From positions 32,054-96,053 of the forward strand of contig NZ_BAKM01000023.1 of assembly GCF_000614185.1 (NCBI RefSeq): a stretch of DNA of 64,000 nt, read 5' to 3'. Positions 10,367-21,850 of the stretch are shown here, piece by piece (position 1 is the stretch's first letter; every line of letters starts with the position of its first letter). Below the pieces are notes generated by a model. That model did no database searches. It worked only from the letters and a program-made list of their open reading frames with translations, and had not been told where the DNA came from. The position numbers and the translations under genes are program-made. Source of the DNA: Phocaeicola sartorii JCM 17136 = DSM 21941. GTDB lineage: Bacteria > Bacteroidota > Bacteroidia > Bacteroidales > Bacteroidaceae.

Positions 10367-10425
10367 AATATTCACCGTAGGGACAGGTTTTATATTTGTT
10401 TCTACGGTGAGTATTTTTATTCTTT
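10367..10425 (+). terminator. Hairpin terminator after the gene remnant
   Basis: TCACCGTAG (10372-10380) pairs with CTACGGTGA (10402-10410), followed by GTATTTTTATTCTTTT. The loop is about 21 nt. It separates the GH28/esterase unit from SusC1. Confidence 0.7.
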
Positions 10426-10527
10426 TCTTCAAAACCGGATTTTATAAAGTTTTGAACGAATAATGCAATGGTAGTTATGGGAAGTACGGCATCTTTGCAG
10501 TGCTAAAAACTTTAAATGATACTATAA

Positions 10528-13514
10528 ATGAAAACAATGAAGAACATGAAACAAAGTAGGTTTATTTTGTTTGTGCTTTCATTCCTGGTGATGAGTATCG
10601 GGAATGTTTATGCACAGAATGTTACCGTGACAGGTACAGTTCTTGACAGTGCCGGTGAGCCTGTCATCGGTGCTAATGTAAAAGTGGCGGGGAAGTCATC
10701 CGTAGGAACCATTACCGATTTCGAGGGGAATTTCTCCTTGTCGGTCCCTGCGGACACGAAAAAATTGGAAATCAGTTATATCGGTATGCTTTCACAAGAG
10801 GCTGTCATTAAGCCGGGAACTCCGGTAAAGGTAATTTTGAAAGAAGATACGGAAGAGTTGGATGAAGTGGTAGTCATAGGTTATGGTACTGTAAAGAAAC
10901 GGGACTTGACTGGTTCTATGACCTCTATCAAGCAAGCGGACATTGTTGCTGTTCCTACGACGAATGCTTTGGAAAGCCTGCAAGGAAAAGTGGCTGGACT
11001 GGATATGACTAAATCAAGTGGCCAGACAGGTTCGGGCCTGTCGTTTTCCATTCGAGGTAACCGGTCATTGAATGCATCGAATGCTCCGTTGATTATTGTG
11101 GACGGAGTACCCTATGGGACAGATATTGATATCAATCCCAATGTTATAGAATCTATGGAGATTCTGAAGGATGCTTCCTCCACCGCTATTTATGGTTCTC
11201 GCGGTGCTAACGGAGTCATCTTGATCACTACAAAGAAAGGGGCTGTAGGCAAAACCAAGGTTTCATATAACGGTTATTATTCCGTCAATTCCGTGGCTGC
11301 TTATCCCGATAGGATGAATCTGTCTGAATGGGCAGACTTCAAGAGAGAGGCTTATCGCGCGGATGGCCAGTGGGCAAGTCCCGAAGATGATGCCAAGATT
11401 TTCGGTTCTGCTTATGATGCGGTAAAATCCAATCAAAATGTAGACTGGGTGGATATGCTGATGCAAACGGGTAGCCAGATGTCCCATTCTGTTAATATCT
11501 CGAATGGTACGGAGAAAACAACATTCAATCTGGCTTTTGAATATATGTCCGAAGACGGTTTGGTGAAGATGGATAATATGGATCGTTATAACGCAACCTT
11601 GTCCTTGTCGCATAAGCTCACTGATAACTTGAAACTGAATGCCAATGTGGTGTATACCTATTTGGATCAGAACATCAGACGTGATCCTTTCAACCGTTCT
11701 ATTTATTACTCCCCCTATGGAGATGTCTATAATGAAGACGGCTCCATCAATGTGCTTCCTTTTAATGACGGACAGACCATCAGTCCCATAGCCGAGGAAG
11801 TCCCCGGAGCCTATAAAAATAACCGGCTGACCAGCCATTTGGTGGGGAATGTAGGGGCTACTTGGAACATTATCAAGGACTTGACACTGACTTCGACTTT
11901 TGGCTTTGACAAGAAAGATATCCGTACAGGGCATTTTGCTGATACATATACGTTGGACGGAGCGGGAAATTACTCGCTGGCGGACGCTACCAATCATAGT
12001 GACGTCAATTGGTCGTGGGAAAATACATTGGCTTATTCATTCACATTAGGAAAACATAATCTGAGCCTGATGGCTGGTAACGCATTATATAAAAATGTGG
12101 CCGAGGAATATAAAGGTGCGGGGCATAACCTTATTTCATCCACTATGTTGTTTTATAATTTGGGTGGTTTGCAGGATAGTCAGCAGATATCCAGCAGTTA
12201 TGTACAAACCACTATGGCATCTTTCTTCGGGCGTATCAACTACAAATTCAATGAGAAATACCTGATGACTGTGACTTTGCGTCAGGATGGTTCATCTGTA
12301 CTGGCAAAAGATCATCAGTGGGGGTTCTTCCCTTCCGTGGCCCTGGCTTGGCGTATGAATGAAGAGAATTTCTTGAAGAATGTAGAACAACTTTCCAATT
12401 TGAAACTTCGGTTGAGCTATGGTATTTCGGGAAACAGTGCTGTTTCTGCCTATCAGACTCAGGGAGGATTGGGAAAGACCATGTATGCTTATCTCATAAA
12501 TAATACGGAAAACGGAGCCTATGGCTACTATCCGGCTTTGACACCGAATTATAATCTGGGCTGGGAAAAAACAGCAACGGCTAATATCGGTATTGACTTC
12601 GGTTTCTTCAATAACCGTATCAGTGGTTCGTTGGATATTTATCAACAAAAGACATCAGACCTGCTGATGCAGAAGAAAGTACCTAGTTCTACCGGATATT
12701 CCATAGCATGGGATAATGTAGGAAAAACTGAAAATAAAGGGGTGGAATTAGTTATTAATACCCAGAATTTCAACCAAAAGGATTTTTCTTGGAATACCGA
12801 TTATACGTTTACGTTGAATAGAGAGAAAATTACCGAGCTGGCAGATGGAACCGACCGTGATATCAGTAACGGCTGGTTTGTAGGACATGCCATCAAGACA
12901 CATTATGGATTGGAGAAAATGGGTATCTGGCAACTTGACGAGGCTGAGGAAGCGGCCAAATATGGTGAGAAGCCCGGACGCATAAAGATAAAGGATCAGA
13001 ATAAGGATGGTTCCATAGACAATGATAGCGACCGTGTCATCTTGGGTTCGGAAACTCCCGATTTCGTAATGGGGTTGAACAATACATTCAAATACAAGAA
13101 CTTTGATTTGCGCGTTTTCATGTATTGGAGACAAGGGCAAATGTTGCATTCGGAAGCCAACGGTTACGGATCATACCGTATTCAGGGAGATCCGGGTATT
13201 AAAGTAAACTATTGGACACCGGAGAATCCTACGAATGAATTTCCCCGTCCGGAAAAAAGCTATTCGGATTCTTCCAAATTGAATGCACTGGGATACGTGG
13301 ATGGTTCGTATCTGAAGATTAAAGAAATCACTTTGGGATATCAGTTACCTAAATCATGGATCGGGAAGATTCATGCTTCTAACATCCGTGTCTATTGTTC
13401 TTTGAAGAATTTCTTTACTTTCAGCCATTTGGACAATTATGATCCGAACGGGGAGGTTCTTTGAGCTATCCGATGACAAAACAAGCAGTATTTGGTATTA
13501 ATGTTGATTTTTAA
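10528..13514 (+). CDS. SusC/RagA-type TonB-dependent receptor (SusC1), one apparent frameshift near the 3' end
   Basis: Outer-membrane barrel that imports oligosaccharides using TonB energy, with a SusD lid. Signal peptide to about residue 28 (NVYAQ), then a CarboxypepD_reg-like domain (VTVTGTVLDSAGEPVIGANV). Next come the TonB box region (DEVVVIGYGTVKKRDLTG), the plug domain (NAPLIIVDGVP, LKDASSTAIYGSRGANGVI) and the barrel. The frame stops at 13464 after PNGEVL. Adding one G to the GGGG run near 13450 restores PNGGGSLSYPM and continues to 13514, ending in the aromatic residue expected for barrel insertion (VDF). The full protein is about 995 residues. SusD1 follows 14 nt later. Confidence 0.93.
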
Positions 13515-13528
13515 ACAAGCGAACAAGT

Positions 13529-15202
13529 ATGAATAAATTATATAAATGGTGTTTGCTCAGCTGTATGGCGGCAACCTTGAGTTCATGTAATGATTTCCTA
13601 ACAGAGGAAAATCCCAGCGGATTGACCGCTGATACTTTTTATAAGACCGAATCGGGTGCGGAAGCTCTGATTAATTCATGTTACACACCGTTGCGTTTCT
13701 GGTATGGGCAGGAATATGCCACATCAATGACGGAGTTGGGGACAGATATATTTACCCGGGGAAATGGTTGTGCCGAGGCTGAACTTTCCGATTATAACTC
13801 GTCACTACAAGGTTCCAGCAATGCGATAACGAAAGAATGGGAGCGTTTGTATTCGGCTCTGAATACCTGTAACACCGCTTTGAACCGTTTGCCTGACTCC
13901 GAACTTTCAGCTTCGGTTAAAGATATCCGTATGGGGGAAGCCTATTTCTTGCGGGCTCTTTATCTGTGGCATATTGTAGAGACATGGGGAGGTGTTTATT
14001 TAACGACAGAAGAATGTACCGAGCCGTCAGGTTATGTTTACCGTTCGTCCGAAGAGGATTTTTATACTCAGATTATAGCCGATTTGAAAGAGGCGGTGGC
14101 TAAATTGCCGGCTTCCACTTCTGATTACGGGCGTGCTACCAAAGGTGCGGCCGAAGCGTTTCTGGCACGCGTTTATCTGTATAATAAAAATTATGAAGAG
14201 GCGTTGAAATATGCCCGTAATGTCATGAACAATTATGATTATAGCTTGGCGGAGGATTATTCGGACCTTTGTGATATTTATAAATGTAATGATGTAAAAG
14301 AGAATGTGTTTGTTTGTATGTACACAAAGAGTGAGATATTCGGAACTTCCATTGAAGAAGGTCCTGACGGGAAACCTATCATCTGGAGAACACCGGGTAA
14401 TAATCCTTCACATCTGTTGTGGGTGATGTGCTATGATCAGGTACTCGATAAAGACGGTAAGAAACCTGTTACGCGCTCCATAGAATATGGTCGCAGCTTT
14501 AACAGATATATGCCTACGCTGTATTATCTGAACCTGTTCGATGAAAAGATGGATGCCCGTTATGATGATGTGTTTCAGCAGGCATGGATTTGTAACAATA
14601 CGAACAGTGCTTATATCTCACCGGGAGATACGGCTATTTTCTTTACTAAATATAGTGTGTCCGATGCAGAGGAAGCTAAACACGATTATATTACCATAGA
14701 TAAGGATTTTATTTACAATGCCGATGGCTCTATCAAGAATAGGGTTCAGAATGTGACTTTCAAGAAGTTCCTTGATCCGTCTCGTGAGTCTGTGAATTAT
14801 ACGGGAAGTGTGAGACATGGTGTGGTCATTCGTCTTGCCGAGTTGTATCTGATAGCTGCCGAGGCTGAATTATTCTTGAACGATAATGCTTCTGGAGCAT
14901 CTTATATCAATGAGGTAAGGAGAAGAGCCGCTATTCCCGGCAAGGAAGTTGCCATGGAGATAAAGCCAGAACAGTTGACATTGGATTTTATTTTGGATGA
15001 AAGGGCTCGTGAGTTGGGAGGAGAGCAGCAACGTTGGTTCGATTTGAAGCGTACTGGTAAGCTGTTGGAAAGAGTAAAAGCGTACAATCCGGATGCGAAA
15101 GTGAATATAAAGGAGCATCATTTGCTACGTCCTATTCCTCAGACTCAACTGGATGCCATTATCAATAAAGAAGAGTTCGGGCAAAATGCCGGTTACAATT
15201 AA
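13529..15202 (+). CDS. SusD/RagB-type glycan-binding lipoprotein (SusD1)
   Basis: Surface lipoprotein that captures oligosaccharide and caps the SusC1 barrel. 557 residues, intact. The lipoprotein signal ends LSSC with Cys at residue 20, followed by NDFLTEENPSG, the usual start of mature SusD proteins. TPR-like helices run through the first half (RALYLWHIVETWGG). The conserved C-terminal SusD segment FILDERARELGGEQQRWFDL and the closing LLRPIPQTQLDA ... NAGYN are present. Its specificity is not readable from sequence. It pairs with the SusC gene directly upstream. Confidence 0.96.
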   Translation: MNKLYKWCLLSCMAATLSSCNDFLTEENPSGLTADTFYKTESGAEALINSCYTPLRFWYGQEYATSMTELGTDIFTRGNGCAEAELSDYNSSLQGSSNAITKEWERLYSALNTCNTALNRLPDSELSASVKDIRMGEAYFLRALYLWHIVETWGGVYLTTEECTEPSGYVYRSSEEDFYTQIIADLKEAVAKLPASTSDYGRATKGAAEAFLARVYLYNKNYEEALKYARNVMNNYDYSLAEDYSDLCDIYKCNDVKENVFVCMYTKSEIFGTSIEEGPDGKPIIWRTPGNNPSHLLWVMCYDQVLDKDGKKPVTRSIEYGRSFNRYMPTLYYLNLFDEKMDARYDDVFQQAWICNNTNSAYISPGDTAIFFTKYSVSDAEEAKHDYITIDKDFIYNADGSIKNRVQNVTFKKFLDPSRESVNYTGSVRHGVVIRLAELYLIAAEAELFLNDNASGASYINEVRRRAAIPGKEVAMEIKPEQLTLDFILDERARELGGEQQRWFDLKRTGKLLERVKAYNPDAKVNIKEHHLLRPIPQTQLDAIINKEEFGQNAGYN

Positions 15203-15295
15203 GTGTGCCTGTCAGGCCGAAGTTTGATTTCTGGTGAAGGTGTATCCTGATGATTGGCAGAGAAGTTATTTGGCTTGCAAAAGTTGGTAAATAAC

Positions 15296-15345
15296 ATAAG
15301 TTCGTTTTTAAAAAAGGCCTTGTCCTTTTTTTTAAACGAACTTAT
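15296..15345 (+). terminator. Long imperfect palindrome after SusD1, probable terminator
   Basis: The arm 15296-15307 (ATAAGTTCGTTT) pairs perfectly with 15334-15345. Inside it AAAAAAGG pairs with CCTTTTTT around a six-base loop, giving a near-continuous stem of about 22 bp. The rest of the 15203-15529 gap shows no gene. Confidence 0.7.
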
Positions 15346-15529
15346 CTTTTTTAAAAAGAACAAGGTCTTTCTGGTTCGAACCGACTGCCTTTTTGTCTGA
15401 GGACTCTTGTAAGATTATGTATTAGGAGTAATCTCATATATAGGCTTATACATGAATCTTTATTCTGAAAACTTTATTTAATTCTTAGGTTTTTGTAAGT
15501 TTGCTAAATGAAATCTAATAGAAAATAGA

Positions 15530-18407
15530 ATGAAAGCACTTAGAATAGTATTCATGCTTCTGACAATGAGTGTATTAATATTCCCGGGAAAAGCTCAGAC
15601 TTGTTGGGACGATCTGGAGTTCAAACAGTTTTCCACTCCTGAAGGGTTACCGAATAGCATGGTTCACCAAGTTTATCAGGACCGTGACGGATATATTTGG
15701 ATTCCTACTTTCTATGGATTGTTTCGTTATGACGGTTACGAGGTCCGTACCTATAAATCAAATCTTTATACCCCCGGTCTTCTGGTTAATAATAATGTGC
15801 TTTGTGTGGAAGAAGATTATTCTCACCGGCTCTGGATTGGGACTCACGAGGGACTTTGTATGCTTGATAAACGGACAGGAAGATGAAAAAATTGAAACTG
15901 GGTGGAGTCAGCAAACAACGGCTGAATGAAATTCATGTGACAAAAGAGAACCGGGTTTATCTGGGGTATATCCGTGGAATGGCTTATTATGATGAAATGC
16001 AGGATACCTTGGCTTTGATGACCCGGAAGAATTGTAGAGGGGACGTACCCGAATCTGTGAATATTCAAACGTTGTTTGAGGATGTAAATGGTGATTTGTT
16101 GATAGGCACCTGGAAGGATGGGCTTTATCGTTATTGCATAAAGGAAAATACATTTTTGCACTATCCGCCTTTAGATGAGGAGAACTCTGTTTTGGCTTTG
16201 TTTCAGGACTCCAGAGGGGTGATGTGGATAGGAACTAGTGGGGCCGGGCTGTATAAGGCCCATTTTTCATCCGATAGGAAAACGGTTTCTTTTGAAGGTT
16301 ATAGACACGATGCCCGAAACGTTTCTTCTTTGCCGTCTGATTATATTTATTCTATTCATGAAGACTTACAGACACGTTCGCTATGGTTGGGCACTAGAGA
16401 GGGGGTTAGTGTGATGGAACTGGCTGATGAGGGAAAGTTTATCAATTATCAAGAATCTGGCTCTAAACATTATCTTCCTGTCCGCGAGGTGAACACAGTC
16501 TTTAGGGACCGAAGCGGATTAATGTGGATCGGTACTAAAGGGGCTGGTGTCTTTCATGTCGATACTCGGAAGCGTTCCTTTAATGTAATTTATCCTCGTG
16601 GCAACGATAAATCTTTTACAGATTTGATCTCTACATTGTATGTGGAAGAAAATGGAGCTCTTTGGATAGGTATGGGCTATGGATTGGATTATCAGCATGG
16701 AGGTAAAAAAGTGACATTGTTTCCTTCGAAACGTCCTTATCATATTTCTTATAGCCCGTTAACCCGTGAGGTATTGCTTGCTGTGCATGACGAGGGGATG
16801 ATAGTTTGTCGTGACGGACAAATAATACATCAGTATAAGACCTCGAATTGCGGTTTTGTTCCTCATGATTTAGTGTATCTGGTTCATGAGGACCGTAAGG
16901 GGAACCGTTGGTTGTGTACCTATAAAGGACTTGGAGTGCGTTACCGGGACGGGCGTGAGTATTGTTTCAATCGTTTGTCCGGAGCAGACGAATTGCTTGG
17001 CCGGGAGATGACTACGATGGTGGAGGATAATGACGGCTCATTATGGTTGGCAACCAACAATAATGGTATTGTTCATGTTACAGGGGATATGGAACGTCCG
17101 GAATCGTTGCAGTGTAAGAACTATTGTATGGAGAATGGTTTGCTGCCGGTCAATACTCCTCTTTGTTTTTTGTTGGATAGAAGCGGACGGATTTGGGTCG
17201 GGACGGAGGGCAGCGGACTTTGTTTATATGATGTGCAAAATGATTGTTTCAAGTCTGTTCATAAGGAGTTTAATTTGCCCGGAGATATGGTTGGCAGTAT
17301 GCAGGAAGATAATAGTGGTAATCTGTGGTTGGGCACCAATCAAGGGCTGGCAAAGCTGACCATATCCGGAAAGGAAAAGGGCAGGGTACGTATCTTTACT
17401 GTTGCCGATGGGTTGGCGGATAATTTCTTTAATCAAAATGCTTCTTTCTATCGTGAGGGTACTTTCTATTTTGGATGCAGCAGGGGAATTGTGACTTTCA
17501 ACTCGGAAGTGGTGGAAGAGAAACAGGCTGATATTTCTTTATGCATAACTGATATCTTGGTGGATGGAAGGCCATTGGAACAGATGCCGGATAAGAACAG
17601 AAAGGAGATTACTCCTTTTACTCCCGATTTTACAGACAGATTAGTTATTCCTGCCTCATATTCCCATTTTACCATTTGCTTTGCATCGCTGACTTATAAT
17701 CGTCCCCAGCAGAATAAGTATGCGTACAGGTTGCAAGGCTTTGATGCTGACTGGCATTATGTGGACGCTTCCAGCCGGACTGCCTATTATTCCAAATTGC
17801 CTGCAGGGGAGTACGTGTTTCAGCTACGGGCAACGAATGAGAATGGTGACTGGGGTGACGTGAGAGAAATGGAAATTAGTATTGAACCACCTTTCTGGGC
17901 TACTTGGTGGGCTTATTTTATTTATGTATTATTGGCTATACTGTTTATGGTATTGATATGGTGGGAGATTCGCCGGAGACTGTTATTGCGTAATCGTAAG
18001 TTTTGCAGGAAGGTGAGACGGACAAGGTGCATCATCTGAAATTGCAGTTCTTTACGAACATTCCTTCGGATGAAGAAAAGTTTTTGCAGGATGCTGTCGC
18101 CTGTGTGAACCGTCATTTGGATGATCCCGGTTTTGATGTTCCGCAGTTTGTAGATGAAATGGCAACCAGCCGTACAACGTTGCATAAGAAATTGAAATCC
18201 TTGACGGGATTGAATACGACTGGCTTTGTACGTAGTATCCGTCTGAAGGCAGCTTGCAGGATGATGGATGAAAATCCGAATATCCGCATTTCCGAACTGG
18301 CTTATAAGATCGGGTTTAATGATCCCAAGTATTTTTCTATCTGTTTTAAGAAGGAATTTGGTATGCAGCCTACAGAATATTCGATGAAATCGGGCAAAAA
18401 CGCTTGA
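15530..18407 (+). CDS. Sensor-propeller / AraC regulator without kinase domains (SusR/HTCS-like), two apparent frameshifts
   Basis: A membrane regulator of about 959 residues. Signal peptide (ends GKAQ), two-component propeller repeats (IWIGT/LWLGT motifs), Y_Y_Y domain (ENKYAYRLQGFD-like), one membrane helix (WWAYFIYVLLAILFMVLIWW), then straight into an AraC-type helix-turn-helix domain. HisKA, HATPase and receiver are absent. A short stub LKLQFFTNI remains where an HTCS H-box would begin, after which PSDEEKFLQ starts the AraC part. Frame breaks lie near 15878 (AAG for AAAG) and 18001-18004 (TTTT for five T). The domain set is like SusR, which binds oligosaccharide and activates a sus operon. 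It sits between SusD1 and SusC2 and likely regulates one or both pairs. Confidence 0.85.
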
Positions 18408-18423
18408 ACATGCCAAGGTGGGC

Positions 18424-18471
18424 AAGGTTGAAATATGTTCCTAAAAGGTGGAGAAAACATGTTTCAACCTT
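18424..18471. repeat. 16-bp inverted repeat upstream of SusC2
   Basis: Arms 18424-18439 and 18456-18471 are reverse complements at 15 of 16 positions (T/C difference compatible with a G-T pair), with a 16-base spacer. No T-run follows, so an operator or RNA hairpin is as likely as a terminator for the upstream regulator gene. Confidence 0.65.
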
Positions 18472-18510
18472 ATCGGGAGATGCTTCATCCCTGTAAAATG
18501 AATAGCTGAT

Positions 18511-18518
18511 TACTTTTG
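18511..18518 (+). promoter_or_regulatory. Candidate -7 box upstream of SusC2
   Basis: TACTTTTG fits TAnnTTTG, 41 bases before the SusC2 start. The -33 position is poor, in keeping with an activator-dependent promoter. The inverted repeat at 18424-18471 lies just upstream. Confidence 0.55.
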
Positions 18519-18559
18519 TGACGTTAAAACTTTAATGTCTAATTTAAAAAGGTTGGCTA

Positions 18560-21500
18560 ATGAAATCTAATTTCTATGGAAGCAGAAAATCGCTTGTAGC
18601 GATTGTGTTCAGCGTAGCTTTTCTTTCCGGAACCCCTGTGATTTATGCAGTGAACGAATCGCTCTCAATCCGTTCCTCACAACAGGTCAATGGTATAAAA
18701 GGAACGGTGAAAGATGCAAATGGTGAGGCTATAATCGGTGCAAGTGTGGTGGTGAAAGGAACTGCTAATGGTACAATAACCGATTTTGATGGAATGTTTA
18801 CTATCTCCGGTGTATCGACGAATGACATACTGCAAGTCAGTTTTGTCGGGTATAAAACATTGGAAGTTCAAGTAAAGGACAAAAAAAACTTCAGCTTGAT
18901 TCTGACAGAGGATACAGAGGTCCTGGATGAAGTCGTGGTGGTAGGTTATGGCACAATGAAGAAAACGGACGTGACAGGGTCTATGGCTTCTGTTTCTTCT
19001 GATAAATTGACCGCACGTGGAACTGTTCGTGTGGAGGACGCATTGCAGGGCTCTGTTCCCGGTGTCAATATTACTCAGTCAAACAGCCGTGCCAATGGTA
19101 AGTTTGATATTCAAATTCGTGGTCAGGCTTCCATTAATAATACGAGCGGGCCACTTTATGTTGTCGATGGCATGGTCGTTTCATCTATCGACTTTCTGAA
19201 CCCTGAGGATATAGAACGCATTGATGTCCTGAAAGATGCTTCTTCCACAGCGATTTACGGATCTCGTGCTTCGGAGGGAGTTATAATTATTTCTACCAAA
19301 GGTGCTGGTGCCGGACAAAATAAGGCACAGCCTGTCGAAATATCCTATGACGGATATTATGGCATCCGCAAAGTAGCCCGTATGCCTGAATTTATGGAAT
19401 CAACAGAGTGGATGGATTATCGTTTTGCCCGTTTTACTACTGGTGCTCCGGATGAGACAGGTCATGCTGTCTATAAAATTACAGATGGTGATTTGCAGAC
19501 TGCATTTCAGAATGGTGCGGAGTGGAAGGAGTCTCCATTGTATGACTGTTGGAGAACCAATAAAACTTATGATTGGGCTGATCAAGTATTGCGTACTGCC
19601 TCTCAACAAAATCATTTCCTTAGCGCAAGTGGTGCTACAGAGAAGACAAGTTATCGTTTAGGTGCAGGCTATCAGAATGAAGAGAATGTTTTTAAAAAGA
19701 ATGACTATAAGCGTTATAATATAAAAGGTTCTTTTGACAGCAAATTGTCTAAAGTTGTTGAAGCAGGAATGTCTGTAAACTTGGTGCATGGCATACAAAA
19801 TGACTGGATAACAGAAACCTCAAATTCTTATTCTCCTTATAATAATGCTTTCTGGTTTGCGCCTGTTGTTTCTCCATGGGATGAAAATGGCAATCTGTTG
19901 GCCATTCCGGCTAAAGTAGGTAAACTGTCATTAACTTCCACAGCTTCTCCATTGGTGGATTTTGACATTGATGCATACGAAAATGAAACCCGTAAATTTC
20001 ATGTTTTCGGTAATGCTTATCTGCGTTTTAATATTATGGATAACTTAAAGTTTACAACCACTTTTTCTCCGAACTATTATCATGGCCGTCAAGGCATATT
20101 TATGGTACCGGTGTTTCCGAAAAGTATCCTTTAGGAACGGCTTATTATCAAAAGCAGAAATATAATAAGGCAGAGGTAGTGAATACAGAACGTTTGGACT
20201 GGACTTGGGACAATCAGGTGGATTTCAGCAAAACATGGGGGGAGCATAGACTGAATGCCATGGGGATGTATTCCATGTATTATACGAATAAGGAGACTTA
20301 CAAACAGTCTGTTACAGATATCTCAGATGACAAGCTGTCATACAATGCAATGGATAAAGGTTCCGGTACCAAGACGGTAGAATCTGCTTATACGGAGTCT
20401 TCATTGGTTTCTTTTGCGGCTCGTCTGAATTATGCATATAAAGAACGCTATATGGCCACTGTAACGGTACGTACAGATGGTTCATCACGCTTTGCCAAAG
20501 ATAATCGTTGGGGCTGGTTCCCTTCTGCGGCGTTTGCCTGGCGTGCTTCCGAAGAAGATTTCCTGAGAAATGTGGATTGGATAGATAATCTTAAGTTACG
20601 CTTGTCATACGGAGTAACCGGTAATAATAATGTGGATGATTATGTTACCTCCTCTTCTGCGTCTGGACCTTCTTATGCAGTTCTCGGTGGTCAGGAATAT
20701 CAAGGGTACTATGCCAATGGGCTGGTTGACCGAAATTTAATTTGGGAAAAAATTAAGGAATTGAATTTTGGTATAGATCTTTCGGTTCTTAAGAATCGTA
20801 TCAATGTAACTGCGGATGCCTATCGGCGTCTGTCGGATGGTCAGATAATGAAGGCTACGGTTCCTTTGGAAACTGGTGAAAGTTCAATCACGACCAATAT
20901 CGGTTCTATACAAAATACCGGAATTGAAATAGGTTTAAGTTTGGGAATTCTCCGCAACAAGAATTTCACCTGGGACATGAATCTGTCTTTCGCACGCAAT
21001 TGGAGCAAGATAAAGGAACTGCCTAATGGCGATGACGTTACCAATAATTGGTTTATAGGAGAACGTCTCAACGTTCTGCGCGACTATACCAGTGCCGGTA
21101 TTATTACGGCGGATGGTGTTACAATGCATACCGTAAATGGCGACCGGCATTATACATTGCAGGAAGTATATGATACGTTTGGACCTAAAAGTGCTAACAA
21201 ATTACAATGGTACGAAGGCAGATGGCTGTAAATGACTGGAATGACGATGGTAAGATTAATGATGACGACAAGCAGATTTATGGATGTACAGATCCTAAAT
21301 GGACCGGAAGTTTAAGTTCTACCATAACATACAAAGATTTTGATTTCTCTTTCATGCTTTATACGAAACAGGGACAATGGTCACGCAGTTATTTTCATGA
21401 ACAATACATGGATTATAATGACCGCGGACGTCAAAAAATGAGTTTTGATTATTATATTCCGGCCGGCACTCCTGTATTAGATAAAGAAACTGGGGATATA

Positions 21501-21830
21501 ACCTGGTTGGCTGAGGCTCATGTCGGTTCGGCTCCTTATCCCAATAATTCGGATAAAACGGGAGGAGGCTATTTTAAGAGTGGCAGTGCTTCGGTACGTT
21601 ATCAGAAGACTTCTTTTGTAAAAGTGAAAAATGTTACATTAGGATATACCTTTCCTAAAGAATGGATGAATAAGGTTTTCGTAAAACATCTGCGTTTGTA
21701 TATAAATGTACTTAATCCATTCTGTTTCACAAATTATAAAGGCTTTGATCCCGAATGGGCCAGTGCAAATCTGACAAATGGAGGTCCTGCGTCAATAACT
21801 TATCAAATTGGTGCAAATATTAAGTTTTAA
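18560..21830 (+). CDS. SusC/RagA-type TonB-dependent receptor (SusC2), two apparent frameshifts
   Basis: Outer-membrane oligosaccharide importer, about 1090 residues when repaired. The long signal peptide ends near VIYAVNES. It is followed by a CarboxypepD_reg-like domain (GIKGTVKDANGEAIIGASVV), the TonB box region (DEVVVVGYGTMKKTDVTGS), the plug (GPLYVVDGMVV, LKDASSTAIYGSRASEGVI) and the barrel (MATVTVRTDGSSRFA, LKLRLSYGVTGN). The first break is near 20100, where TTT should read TTTT to give YGTGVSEKYPLG. The second is near 21222, where GG should read GGG to give WYEGGQMAVNDWNDDG or similar. It ends in GANIKF, a normal barrel terminus. SusD2 follows 20 nt later. Confidence 0.93.
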
Positions 21831-21850
21831 TCAAATTAAATCTAGGTAAT

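Noticed and set aside
15880..15890. ATGA start/stop overlap that could mean two separately translated proteins in the kinase-less regulator
   Set aside because: The propeller repeat pattern continues directly across the junction and one extra A restores a single chain; the second part has no signal peptide of its own.
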